A DNA stretch of 14,345 nt from Desulfuromonas sp. SDB (lineage in GTDB: Bacteria > SDB-A). The notes beneath the pieces were generated by a model. It was not told the origin of the DNA and did no database searches. It saw only the letters and a program-made list of their open reading frames with translations. A program made the translations under genes and the position numbers. This document shows positions 1-8,116 of this stretch, in pieces; within the stretch, counting starts at the first letter, position 1, and every line of letters begins with the position of its first letter. Where the stretch lies: the NCBI GenBank assembly GCA_001412365.1, contig LKUE01000119.1, forward strand, positions 1 through 14,345. The letters are read 5' to 3'.

Positions 1-573
<573 letters not shown>

Positions 574-606
574 CACAAAACTGAACAATCAGCTTCTATA
601 TAGAAT

Positions 607-618
607 TATCAAAGAACA
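607..618 (-). promoter_or_regulatory. boxA-like antitermination element in 23S leader
   Basis: On the minus strand this reads TGTTCTTTGATA, close to the boxA core (TGYTCTTTRA) found in rRNA leaders and in 16S-23S spacers, where Nus factors load on RNA polymerase. It lies about 35 bases before the 23S start. Between it and the rRNA are a 12-bp perfect palindrome (594-605) and a small CTGA/TCAG inverted repeat (581-592), which could form part of a processing structure. The call rests on motif similarity and position only. Confidence 0.55.
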
Positions 619-670
619 AAATATTCCTGTTAGCTAATTGCAATAACTTAATTACAATTTAGCAAGAAAA

Positions 671-699
671 ATGTTATTGAAAGAAAGGATGAATGTCAA
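671..699 (-). promoter_or_regulatory. Putative promoter of the 23S rRNA unit
   Basis: On the minus strand a perfect -35 hexamer TTGACA (694-699) is followed after 17 bp by TAACAT (671-676), four of six matches to TATAAT. Transcription would start near 664, giving a leader of about 90 bases that contains the boxA-like element. Its position, with no 16S upstream, implies that 23S is transcribed from its own start. The spacing and perfect -35 make it the best promoter candidate in this gap. Confidence 0.6.
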
Positions 700-707
700 G
701 AGAAAAT

Positions 708-736
708 TTAATATTTTTTAAAATAATTTTTATAAT
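708..736 (+). promoter_or_regulatory. Possible uvrA promoter in the AT-rich divergent gap
   Basis: A perfect TATAAT (731-736) has TTAATA (708-713) 17 bp upstream. The region is so AT-rich that chance matches are likely. A second candidate, TTCAAA (starting about 776) with an ATATAT/TATATA box 17-18 bp downstream, is closer to the gene. No LexA-type SOS box was recognised. The rest of 700-842 holds no ORF or RNA gene that I can support. Confidence 0.25.
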
Positions 737-842
737 TTTAATTTTTCTTTTTTCATATAAATATTACAATAGTTTTTCAAAACAATTAAGCTGATCAGAT
801 ATATATTGATTTTTATTTAAACTAAATAATCAGGAAACATAG

Positions 843-3620
843 ATGAAAGAAAAATTTATTGTCATAAGAAAAGCAAAAGTACACAATTTAAAAAGCATCA
901 ATTTAGATATTCCCCGAAATAAACTGGTGGTGATAACCGGTATTTCCGGTTCAGGAAAATCCTCACTTGCTTTTGATACAATCTATGCAGAAGGGCAGAG
1001 AAGATATGTGGAATCTCTGTCTTCATACGCCCGGCAATTTTTAGGGATAATGGAAAAACCGGATGCGGAACGAATTGACGGATTGTCTCCGGCTATCTCC
1101 ATTGCCCAAAGAAAAATTGCCCGGAATCCACGATCTACTGTAGGAACCATAACTGAGATTTATGATTACCTGAGACTGCTTTACGCCAGGGTGGCTACTC
1201 CTCATTGCCCTCAATGCAAAAAACCAATCAAAGCCTACACCCAGAAAGAAATTATAGATGAAATATTCAAGATGCCCTTTGCCCAAAAAATAATGATCTT
1301 GGCTCCCATGGTTATCAACAAGCAGGGAAGCTTCCAGCGCCTGTTTAATAAATTAAGACGCAAGGGATATATACGGGTGTTAATTGACAATGAACTTTTC
1401 TTCTTAGAGGAAATTTCTTCACTTAAAAAAACGGCAAAACATGATATTTTTGTGGTGGTGGACAGACTGATCACTGGAGAGGAGTTATCCCGGCAAAGAG
1501 TTTCCGAATCAATTGAAACTGCTTTAAAAGAATCCGATTATATGGTTGCGGTAAGAGATGTAGATGCTCAAACAAATAATTTCTATGCCCTGAATCCAAT
1601 TTGCCCCCAATGTCACCTGTCCCTTCCCTCTCCAGATCACCGCCTTTTTTCTTTTAACAGTCCGGAAGGAGCTTGTTCGGAATGCGGGGGATTAGGAACA
1701 AAAGTAGAAATTCTTCCCGAGTTATTAGCTCCCGACCAGGACATATCCCTGCTGGATGGGGCAATTATACCCTGGGGAACTTTGCAGGGAAAAATAGTTT
1801 TAACTAAAATGAAACAACTCAGTAATAAATTTAATTTCAAACTTTCTCAACCCTTCCACTCCATCCCCCCCCAGGCTCAACAAATTATATTCTGGGGGGA
1901 ACCGGGTTTTTTCGAAGGATTAATTCCTAATTTAGAAAGACGCTACAAACAAACTGAATCCAATTGGATCCGCAGGGAAATTGAAAAATATATGTCCTTT
2001 TCTCCCTGCCCCTGTTGTCAAGGGAAGAGATTATCCGAGGAAGCTTTATCTTATAAAATAAACAATCAAAGTATTGCTGCTCTTTCCTCTCTTCCCGTAA
2101 ATGAATTGCAAAAATTTTTCCTGGATCAGATCAAACTCAGTTCTTTTAATGAAAAAATAGCCAAGCCCATATTAAGAGAAATTAAAAACAGAATAAGATT
2201 TATGGTTGAAGTGGGACTTGATTACATTTCCCTGGACCGGAAGGTGGAGACTTTGTCGGGGGGAGAAGATCAGCGGGTCCATCTGGCTACTCAGATTGGA
2301 AGCGGATTAGTAGGGGTAACTTATGTGCTGGATGAACCTTCCATAGGACTCCATCCCCGGGATACCGGACGGTTATTGAAAACCCTGATTGAGTTAAGGG
2401 ATATGGAAAACAACGTAATCGTGGTAGAACATGACCGGCAGATAATTGAAACTGCCGATCATATTATTGATCTGGGTCCCGGAGCCGGACGGACCGGAGG
2501 TAAAGTGGTGGCGGAAGGACCAGTAGAGCAGGTTAAAAAAGCGTCAACTCCCACTGGTATGTTTTTATCCCGCAAACAGCGGATTCACATCCCCCCCCAG
2601 AGAAGAACCGGAAATAATAAATATCTGGAAGTGATAGGAGCGCAGCAGAACAATTTAAAGACAATTGATGTAAAATTTCCTCTCAACACCTTCATCTGCA
2701 TTACCGGGGTTTCCGGTTCAGGAAAAAGCTCTCTGCTGGAGGAAGTGGTGTATAAGGCTTTAAAAAAACACTTTTCTCCTCTGACCAATATCATGCCGGG
2801 AAAACACAAACACATCAAGGGACTGAGTCATCTGGACCGGGTTATCAACATAAATCAATCTCCCATCGGCAGAACTTCCCGATCAAATCCAGCTACCTAT
2901 ACCGGAATCTTTACCTCTATCCGGGAGCTCTTTGCCAACTTGCCCGAAAGTAAAGCCAGAGGATATAAGGTGGGAAGATTCAGTTTTAATGTAAAGGGGG
3001 GGCGATGTGAAAAATGTGAAGGACAGGGAAATATTAAAATTGAAATGCATTTCTTGCCCGATATTTACATAACCTGTGATCAGTGCAACGGTCAAAGATT
3101 TAATCAGGAAACATTGGAAATTTACTTTAAAAATAAAAATATTGCCGAAATTCTGGAAATGACGGTGACCGAAGCGGAGAAATTTTTCTCTCCATTCAAA
3201 GATATAACCAAAAAGCTTAACCTGCTTACGTCGGTGGGATTAGGCTATCTCCATTTAGGGCAGCCAGCTCCTCACTTATCCGGAGGCGAAGCCCAGCGGT
3301 TAAAATTGACCCGAGAGCTGTCCAAGGGAGGTTCGGGAAACACATTGTACATTTTAGATGAACCTACAACCGGTCTTCATTTTGCGGATATAAAAATTCT
3401 GCTGAAAGTTTTAAATCAGCTGGTGGACCGGGGTGATTCTCTGATCATTGTTGAACACAATATGGACATAATCAAATGTGCTGATTATATAATTGATTTA
3501 GGTCCGGAAGGGGGAGACAAAGGAGGAATGGTTGTTGCCACGGGCTCACCGGAAGAGGTGTCCCGCAACAACAAATCAATAACTGGCCGCTATCTAAGGG
3601 ATGAACTTGGTTTAAACTAA
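843..3620 (+). CDS. uvrA: UvrABC excinuclease subunit A (DNA damage sensor ATPase)
   Basis: UvrA is the cytoplasmic ATPase dimer that finds bulky DNA lesions and loads UvrB in nucleotide excision repair. All hallmarks are present in 925 residues (family about 940). They are: first Walker [10 protein letters not shown] (33-41); first zinc finger C254/C257/C278/C281; first ABC signature LSGGEDQR (471-478) followed by the Walker B region [12 protein letters not shown]; second Walker [10 protein letters not shown] (622-630); second zinc finger C722/C725/C745/C748; second signature LSGGEAQR and LDEPTTGLH. The first signature has Asp476 where E. coli has Ala, probably harmless. The ATG start has a modest AGGA site 7 bases upstream. 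The gene is intact, divergent from 23S rRNA, and ends 9 bp from the convergent zinc-ribbon gene. uvrB and uvrC are not in the window. Confidence 0.98.
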   Translation: MKEKFIVIRKAKVHNLKSINLDIPRNKLVVITGISGSGKSSLAFDTIYAEGQRRYVESLSSYARQFLGIMEKPDAERIDGLSPAISIAQRKIARNPRSTVGTITEIYDYLRLLYARVATPHCPQCKKPIKAYTQKEIIDEIFKMPFAQKIMILAPMVINKQGSFQRLFNKLRRKGYIRVLIDNELFFLEEISSLKKTAKHDIFVVVDRLITGEELSRQRVSESIETALKESDYMVAVRDVDAQTNNFYALNPICPQCHLSLPSPDHRLFSFNSPEGACSECGGLGTKVEILPELLAPDQDISLLDGAIIPWGTLQGKIVLTKMKQLSNKFNFKLSQPFHSIPPQAQQIIFWGEPGFFEGLIPNLERRYKQTESNWIRREIEKYMSFSPCPCCQGKRLSEEALSYKINNQSIAALSSLPVNELQKFFLDQIKLSSFNEKIAKPILREIKNRIRFMVEVGLDYISLDRKVETLSGGEDQRVHLATQIGSGLVGVTYVLDEPSIGLHPRDTGRLLKTLIELRDMENNVIVVEHDRQIIETADHIIDLGPGAGRTGGKVVAEGPVEQVKKASTPTGMFLSRKQRIHIPPQRRTGNNKYLEVIGAQQNNLKTIDVKFPLNTFICITGVSGSGKSSLLEEVVYKALKKHFSPLTNIMPGKHKHIKGLSHLDRVININQSPIGRTSRSNPATYTGIFTSIRELFANLPESKARGYKVGRFSFNVKGGRCEKCEGQGNIKIEMHFLPDIYITCDQCNGQRFNQETLEIYFKNKNIAEILEMTVTEAEKFFSPFKDITKKLNLLTSVGLGYLHLGQPAPHLSGGEAQRLKLTRELSKGGSGNTLYILDEPTTGLHFADIKILLKVLNQLVDRGDSLIIVEHNMDIIKCADYIIDLGPEGGDKGGMVVATGSPEEVSRNNKSITGRYLRDELGLN

Positions 3621-3629
3621 CCGATCAGA

Positions 3630-3842
3630 TTATATTCTTTTTTTTATGTTAGCATTAGCATTGCCAATGGCGGCAACATCTCCAATTGATATTTCACCAT
3701 TGTCTATGCGGAGATGAAATCCACACTTGGGATTTGTGCAAACCCAAGCTTTGTACTTAATGGTTGCACCCTCTCTTCCGTAATCTGATAAGGGAATTAA
3801 AACCCCGTTATCACAAATCAAACATTTTGGCCACTGCTCCAC
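3630..3842 (-). CDS. Small zinc-ribbon protein of unknown function
   Basis: A 70-residue protein, probably cytoplasmic since it has no signal peptide or membrane segment. Two cysteine pairs, C7-x2-C10 and C35-x4-C40, are the expected ligands of a single zinc ribbon. Between them is a well-formed core (NGVLIPLSDYGREGATIKYK) and after them GFHLRIDNGEI, then a low-complexity Asn/Ala/Lys tail. I recall similar short uncharacterised proteins in other bacteria but cannot name a family. An upstream in-frame GTG at 3857 would give 75 residues, but its codons 2-3 are the AGGAGG ribosome-binding site of the GTG at 3842, so 3842 is preferred. It lies 65 bp after the barrel gene on the same strand and may be co-transcribed. 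Nucleic-acid or protein binding is a guess. Confidence 0.75.
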   Translation of the reverse strand: MEQWPKCLICDNGVLIPLSDYGREGATIKYKAWVCTNPKCGFHLRIDNGEISIGDVAAIGNANANIKKRI

Positions 3843-3848
3843 TTTGCA

Positions 3849-3854
3849 CCTCCT
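3849..3854 (-). promoter_or_regulatory. Ribosome-binding site fixing the zinc-ribbon start
   Basis: A perfect AGGAGG on the minus strand lies 6 bases before the GTG at 3842. It overlaps the codons that a longer reading from GTG 3857 would translate, which argues against that longer start. Confidence 0.8.
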
Positions 3855-3907
3855 CACTTAATGCAAGTTGAAAATCATCCGTTTTTTAAAATGTAACATA
3901 TATATAA

Positions 3908-4870
3908 TTAAAATTTCAATGTAAAAGATACCCGGTCTGCCGCCCCCAAGTATCCGTAAGAATAATGAACCGCATCAATGGAAAAGTAATTATCTCCGGA
4001 CAAGGGCATCAGCACTCCCAATCCCAGAGAAAAGCCGCTCCAATCACCGGTGCGGTCGGAAGGGCTGTATCCCACCCTGGCTGAAAATCCTTTAAACGAA
4101 AAATCCAGTTCAGTGGGCATAATCATCAACTCCGCTCCCACTCCTGAATTAATCCGGTCAAAATCATCAATCCCTAAATCCCCGCTGAGAGTTAACCTCA
4201 GATAAGTAGATTGCAAATTTGCAGGAAGGACTAATGCCGCTCCGGTACGGAGTTCTGTGGGAGGCATATCCCGCTCATCAATAAATACAACTCCAGGTCC
4301 TACATTTTTAATTGCCGCTCCTAACCGGAAATAACTGGTGGGAAGCACCAGTACTCCTGCATCCACCGTAAAGGTCCGGGCAGTTTCATCCGCTAATTTA
4401 CTCTGGATTCCCCTGAACGATCCCCCCACCATGAAAAAATCAGGGATAACTTCTCTTCCGTAAGAAAATATGACCATGGCATCATAGTTGGAAAATTCAC
4501 CTAATTCCTGCCCGTTTTCATCTCTCTCCATATCTGTAGCGGTAAGTAAAGCTCCCCCGATTCCCAAAACCCCCAATGCTTTCATTCTGATTAAAAATGC
4601 CCCCGCCCCGTAATTGATATCTTCAAACAAATTGAGAAAAGATAAAGTTCCTCCCAGCGCATAAGTCTGAGCCAGTCCTGCCGGGTTCCAAAACATGCAG
4701 TTAGCATCATCCGCTACTGCGGTATATGCTCCTCCCAGCGCTACCGGTCTGGCACCTATACCGATTTTTAAAAAAGTACTGCCGGTAACTCCCGGAGTGG
4801 AACTGTATATTATTCCGGTTAGAGTCAAAAAAGATAGAATCAATACATATATTTTTCTTAAACTGATCAT
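3908..4870 (-). CDS. PorV/PorQ-family outer-membrane beta-barrel protein
   Basis: A 320-residue protein with a Sec signal peptide (MISLRKIYVLILSFLTLTG, then a polar cleavage region) and the N-terminal signature of the PorV/PorQ (UPF0164-like) family: FLKIGIGARPVALGGAYTAV and ADD...WNPAGLA. The rest alternates glycine-rich and hydrophobic strands as in a FadL/PorV-type barrel and ends in Phe (SFTLKF), the usual last residue of outer-membrane proteins. In Bacteroidetes, PorV shuttles T9SS cargo from the translocon to the surface attachment complex; other family members have no known role, so PorV function here is inferred. It starts 8 bp after the stop of the M6 protease gene, which carries a sorting-type C-terminus, so barrel and probable cargo are likely in one operon. 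A TTG at 4882 would add four residues, but the ATG at 4870 has an AGGT upstream and gives a cleaner signal peptide. Confidence 0.88.
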   Translation of the reverse strand: MISLRKIYVLILSFLTLTGIIYSSTPGVTGSTFLKIGIGARPVALGGAYTAVADDANCMFWNPAGLAQTYALGGTLSFLNLFEDINYGAGAFLIRMKALGVLGIGGALLTATDMERDENGQELGEFSNYDAMVIFSYGREVIPDFFMVGGSFRGIQSKLADETARTFTVDAGVLVLPTSYFRLGAAIKNVGPGVVFIDERDMPPTELRTGAALVLPANLQSTYLRLTLSGDLGIDDFDRINSGVGAELMIMPTELDFSFKGFSARVGYSPSDRTGDWSGFSLGLGVLMPLSGDNYFSIDAVHYSYGYLGAADRVSFTLKF

Positions 4871-4878
4871 ATTACCTG

Positions 4879-6630
4879 TCAATGAATAAAGGTTATTCTG
4901 CCAAAGTTCCTTTCTCCGGTGAACGGGGTCAATTCAATAATGTACAAGTACATTCCGCTGGACACTTCATCTCCGCTGTCGTTTCTGCCATCCCAGAAGG
5001 CTTCCCTGCCCATGGGATTAATCTCGGAGGGATCGTCCAGCACTCTGACCACCTCCCCGGCAATATTGAAAATTATAATTCTAAACGTTGGATACTGCCC
5101 TTCTGTTTTTCGTCCGATGGGCTGATATTTTATCCGGCAAAAATCTCCGGAAGACAGTTTTTTAAATGGATTGGGGTAGGAGAAAACTCTGCCCAAAAAC
5201 ACCGGTCCTGCTTCTAAATCCGCATGCATAACCATGCCCGGAGGGGAAATATTCAGCACTTTTATCCCGCTGGGAGTTCCATCCCACATGTAGGGGGATG
5301 GAAGTTCCCTGGTTCCCAACTGCATAGTATTATCAGAAAATAAATCTCCTGATTCTCCGTAAGTTTTGGTGGAAGGATCACCACTGGCTAACACCAGAGA
5401 TACCAGTCGGTGTTCCTCATCATTGTTGTCCGGTTGAGATTCATCTACATGCCATACCGCTAACCCGTCATCAGGAAGAGCCACTTCGAAAAACCCGGTT
5501 TTGCTGCGGTTTTCCACCAGGAAATACTCCCCTTGACCGGGGCTTTGATCAGTCCAGTCAACTCCTCCCGGATTTCTCAGAATTCTCCAGACCTTAGGAT
5601 ATACCGGAGTGGCAGCACCATCAATGGTTGCCTGAATCATTTCATCGGGGACACCGGGGGTTTCTCTTTCCAATGAATCCGGATCTACCCATCCCATCAG
5701 CATTTTTAACCACAGGGAAGGATGGGCTGGCCTCATCCCCGGAGATTCACCGGAAAGACGGTTCCAACTTCCCGCATCCATCAGTTCAAATCTGCCGCAC
5801 ACATAGCTTCCCGAAGAAGTATTGTAAAGATCGGGAGCGCCCAGGACATGCAGAAATTCATGGCAAAAAACTCCTACCGTTATTAAATCCCCCTCATCAG
5901 TCATTTCCGGTTCCATGGAGTAAACTCCCAGAGTGCATCCCCGGGAAACAATGTAAGGGCAATCCGGATCATATTCCTGCCGTATAAGTTCACATAATTC
6001 CCGGGCATCGGCTTTATGGGACCAAACATCAGTGGTATCCCCGGTGGCTTCAGCTCCAGGTCCGGCATGAACCACAAATAAACCATGGGCTACATGATCA
6101 CCGTCCTGATCCAATAAATTTAGATCAAACCCCCATGATTCCGCCAGATAAACTGCATCTCTTACCAGCATATAAACTCCTATGCTTTGATCCTGGGTGT
6201 AGGGATCGAAAATCCATTCCAATCCGTAGTAGTGAAGGGCATAAGTGGTGTGGGGATAATAACTCTGGACCCAATTAGTTACCGTACCCGTAACTGTAAA
6301 CTGTCCGTAGCTTATTTCCTGATAAAAGGAATACATGCTTCCCGGATTGGAAGTTGAAAAAAGCAGCTGTTCATAATCTGAAGGAGTATGGTTCCAGGAA
6401 TGAACTAAATCGGCATAATCAAATAAAATCACCCCGGTATGCAGTGTTGGAGGCGCTTTCCCCCCCTCGGTTAAGAGATTGTAGGAGGGCTGTTCAATAT
6501 TAAAAATATGTCCGGGATAAGTAGTTCCGGTTGAAATAATTCTGCCCTGATCATCACATAAACCCGGTTTTGGCGGCATCACCGAAAAAGCGCTGTAATC
6601 ACAAAGCAGAATAAGAAAAATTAAAAACAT
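4879..6630 (-). CDS. Secreted M6-family zinc metalloprotease with FlgD-Ig-like C-terminus
   Basis: A 583-residue exported protease. Residues 1-16 are a short hydrophobic signal; the mature start has the MPPKPG stretch common near the N-terminus of M6 (immune inhibitor A-like) enzymes. The zinc site is HEFLHVLGAPDLY (257-269): H257 and H261 bind zinc, E258 is catalytic and D267 is the likely third ligand. The conserved ELMDAGSWN (282-290) provides the Met-turn M284. The C-terminus (about 480-583) is a FlgD Ig-like sorting module: YPNPF (485-489), then WDGRNDSGDEVSSGMYLYII (546-565). In FCB-type bacteria such tails mark proteins exported by T9SS or a related route; that is inferred here. The ATG follows an in-frame TAG by 3 bases, so the start cannot be extended, and there is no clear ribosome-binding site. 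The PorV-like gene follows 8 bp downstream. Extracellular protein digestion is likely. Confidence 0.9.
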   Translation of the reverse strand: MFLIFLILLCDYSAFSVMPPKPGLCDDQGRIISTGTTYPGHIFNIEQPSYNLLTEGGKAPPTLHTGVILFDYADLVHSWNHTPSDYEQLLFSTSNPGSMYSFYQEISYGQFTVTGTVTNWVQSYYPHTTYALHYYGLEWIFDPYTQDQSIGVYMLVRDAVYLAESWGFDLNLLDQDGDHVAHGLFVVHAGPGAEATGDTTDVWSHKADARELCELIRQEYDPDCPYIVSRGCTLGVYSMEPEMTDEGDLITVGVFCHEFLHVLGAPDLYNTSSGSYVCGRFELMDAGSWNRLSGESPGMRPAHPSLWLKMLMGWVDPDSLERETPGVPDEMIQATIDGAATPVYPKVWRILRNPGGVDWTDQSPGQGEYFLVENRSKTGFFEVALPDDGLAVWHVDESQPDNNDEEHRLVSLVLASGDPSTKTYGESGDLFSDNTMQLGTRELPSPYMWDGTPSGIKVLNISPPGMVMHADLEAGPVFLGRVFSYPNPFKKLSSGDFCRIKYQPIGRKTEGQYPTFRIIIFNIAGEVVRVLDDPSEINPMGREAFWDGRNDSGDEVSSGMYLYIIELTPFTGERNFGRITFIH

Positions 6631-6636
6631 AAGCTA

Positions 6637-6664
6637 ATTTTAAAATATTAAAACAAAAAGTCAA
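6637..6664 (-). promoter_or_regulatory. Putative promoter of the M6 protease operon
   Basis: On the minus strand TTGACT (6659-6664) is followed after 16 bp by TAAAAT (6637-6642), each hexamer one base from consensus. Transcription would begin at about 6630, at or next to the start codon, giving a leaderless or nearly leaderless mRNA. That agrees with the lack of a Shine-Dalgarno sequence before this gene. Confidence 0.5.
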
Positions 6665-6699
6665 ACTAAGAATATAAACTAAATACTCCTGGAAAAAAA

Positions 6700-6708
6700 T
6701 GTTATAAT
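6700..6708 (+). promoter_or_regulatory. Extended -10 promoter of the Asp-box protein gene
   Basis: TGTTATAAT is a perfect extended -10 (TGnTATAAT) with no good -35 at the expected distance, as is typical of extended -10 promoters. Transcription would start near 6715, leaving about 28 bases of leader that contain AGGGAG (6732-6737), 5 bases before the ATG at 6743. It is divergent from the protease promoter; the two -35 regions lie close together. Confidence 0.6.
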
Positions 6709-6742
6709 TTCATCTAAAGTAAAATTACCATAGGGAGACATT

Positions 6743-7996
6743 ATGATCTACTCAATAGTTTTTATAATTTTAATGCTTTGGTTTAACCTGTACTCCACTC
6801 CTGTTCCCGTAACCTCAGGAGTAGAAAACGATGTCATCGGAAGAATGTGTCAATTTTCCAACGGAAATATTTTGGCAGTGATTGAAAGAAATCCCGACTG
6901 GAATTCAGGAGATCTGTATTCAATCATATCTACTGATGATGGAAATACCTGGGGAACTCTGCATCCCGCAGTGATAAATTCAGGAAACCAGTCCACTTTT
7001 TCATTGATCAGCCTGCCCGGAGACACTTTCATGTTATTTTATGCATCCAATGAAGGGGGTGCTTATAAAATTTACCGGACTCAATCTACAGACGGCATTA
7101 ACTGGATTCCCCAGGGGCAGATAAATTTAGGATGGCAGTCAGGGCAAAGTGTTTACGATCCCATTGTCATCAGGGAAAATGATAACTCCCTGACCATGAC
7201 TTATATTGCGATGGGTTACGGAGCTTATGTGGCTCATCAACCATGGCAAGGACAGTGGGACAGCTTAAAAACCCAAGTTCAAGCCAATGCCTACCGGGCC
7301 AGAATTTGCCGACATGCTGACGGCACCTATATGGCTGCATACCACCGTAGAACCGGAAGCACCTATGAATACGATGTGTTCGTTAAAACATCTCCGGATA
7401 GATTAAACTGGTCAGGAGAAACCCAACTGACCACCAACAAAAATTCTCATGATCCATTCTGTGGAATCGCCCCTGATGGGGCTTACCTGGTTTTTTATGC
7501 AAAATACACAGTTGCTTACAATCTCTACTATCGGAGGGCTTATGTTCCCACCATTTGGGAAACCGAAGTCCCCATAACTTCAGATGCGGTAAACAACACT
7601 GAACCGTCTTTTTACAGCATGCCAAATTACCTCTATCTTATTTGGACTCACGCGGTGAACTATCAAACCGATAATGATATTTACTTTGAGAAAATATTTT
7701 ATACCTGTTTGGGAGTTGAACATCCACCACATGAAAACACATCAATGAACTCCTCCGTAACAATTAGCCAAAAACACCAGACCATAACCATAAACTTCAG
7801 TTCATCCTGCCAGGGCAATTACCCTCTTAAGATATACAATATAAGCGGACAAATGATTTTTCAGGACAATATACAGGCGAATGGAACCGCCAATGTAACT
7901 TACGATCTTGGGCACCTTTCACCAAACATCTACTTTTTAAAACTGGGGACGGTGCATGACTCTATGGCATTTTCTACTATATATATAGTAGAATAG
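6743..7996 (+). CDS. Exported Asp-box (BNR/sialidase-like) propeller protein with T9SS-type tail
   Basis: A 417-residue protein. Residues 1-18 are a very hydrophobic signal peptide. The body (about 25-320) looks like a sialidase-type beta-propeller with three visible Asp-boxes: STDDGNTW (63-70), STDGINW (115-121) and a degenerate SPDRLNW (217-223). I do not see a convincing catalytic Tyr/Glu and Arg triad, so sialidase activity is not claimed; carbohydrate or surface binding is as likely. The C-terminus (about 335-417), with the pattern PLKIYNISGQMIF ... LSPNIYFLKL, fits the 'secretion system C-terminal sorting domain' type A. The start is fixed by AGGGAG 5 bases upstream, within which lies an in-frame TAG. 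It appears to be a single-gene unit, divergent from the M6 protease and convergent with the C25-like gene. The last codons overlap a 22-bp perfect palindrome. Confidence 0.82.
   Translation: MIYSIVFIILMLWFNLYSTPVPVTSGVENDVIGRMCQFSNGNILAVIERNPDWNSGDLYSIISTDDGNTWGTLHPAVINSGNQSTFSLISLPGDTFMLFYASNEGGAYKIYRTQSTDGINWIPQGQINLGWQSGQSVYDPIVIRENDNSLTMTYIAMGYGAYVAHQPWQGQWDSLKTQVQANAYRARICRHADGTYMAAYHRRTGSTYEYDVFVKTSPDRLNWSGETQLTTNKNSHDPFCGIAPDGAYLVFYAKYTVAYNLYYRRAYVPTIWETEVPITSDAVNNTEPSFYSMPNYLYLIWTHAVNYQTDNDIYFEKIFYTCLGVEHPPHENTSMNSSVTISQKHQTITINFSSSCQGNYPLKIYNISGQMIFQDNIQANGTANVTYDLGHLSPNIYFLKLGTVHDSMAFSTIYIVE
7972..7993. repeat. 22-bp perfect palindrome at the 3' end of the Asp-box gene
   Basis: The left arm TTCTACTATAT is exactly complementary to the right arm ATATAGTAGAA, with no mismatch over 22 bp. 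It ends one base before the TAG stop (7994-7996). As RNA it could form a hairpin of about 9 bp with an ATAT loop, but no run of U follows directly, so it is not a classic terminator. It could slow ribosome or exonuclease movement at the mRNA 3' end, or be a binding site for a dimeric protein. Confidence 0.8.
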
Positions 7997-8116
7997 CAAA
8001 TTAACCTTTTATTATGATAATTTGATATAAAATATCTTTTATTCAAATGAATACCAAGATATTGAAATTAATCTGAATTAAGTTAACAGATAATCTAATT
8101 GTATTTTTTATAAAAC
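7997..8116. other. AT-rich gap between convergent genes, weak hairpins only
   Basis: The 120 bp between two convergent stops hold weak inverted repeats. GATAT/ATATC (8024-8036) is followed by TTTTATT, and ATCTG/CAGAT (8071-8091) lies about 10 bases before a T-run at 8103-8109. Either could help end transcription, but all stems are short and AT-rich. No strong intrinsic terminator and no small gene is visible. Confidence 0.4.

Noticed and set aside
574-842. A tRNA gene in the gap upstream of 23S, as in many 16S-23S spacers
   Set aside because: No cloverleaf, T-loop (GGTTCRANTCC-like) or acceptor pairing was found on either strand; the gap is AT-rich with promoter and leader motifs only.
3605-3646. 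Terminator at the end of uvrA: GGTT/AACC inverted repeat and a nearby T-run
   Set aside because: The stem is only 4-6 bp with a wobble pair, and the T-run begins more than 10 bases after it, inside the opposing zinc-ribbon gene. Not strong enough to annotate.
4871-4882. TTG start at 4882 overlapping the M6 stop codon for the PorV-like gene
   Set aside because: It would create a TTGA overlap, but the ATG 12 bases later has an AGGT at suitable distance and gives the standard signal peptide.
4695-5217. Plus-strand reading frames of 64-111 residues over the barrel and M6 genes, and similar frames elsewhere
   Set aside because: They are antisense to clear genes with recognisable domains, and none has a recognisable domain.
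6590-6630. Lipoprotein signal in the M6 protease (Cys at residue 10 after FLILL)
   Set aside because: The residues before the Cys do not fit a lipobox (a small residue is needed at -1), and the hydrophobic stretch before it is too short.
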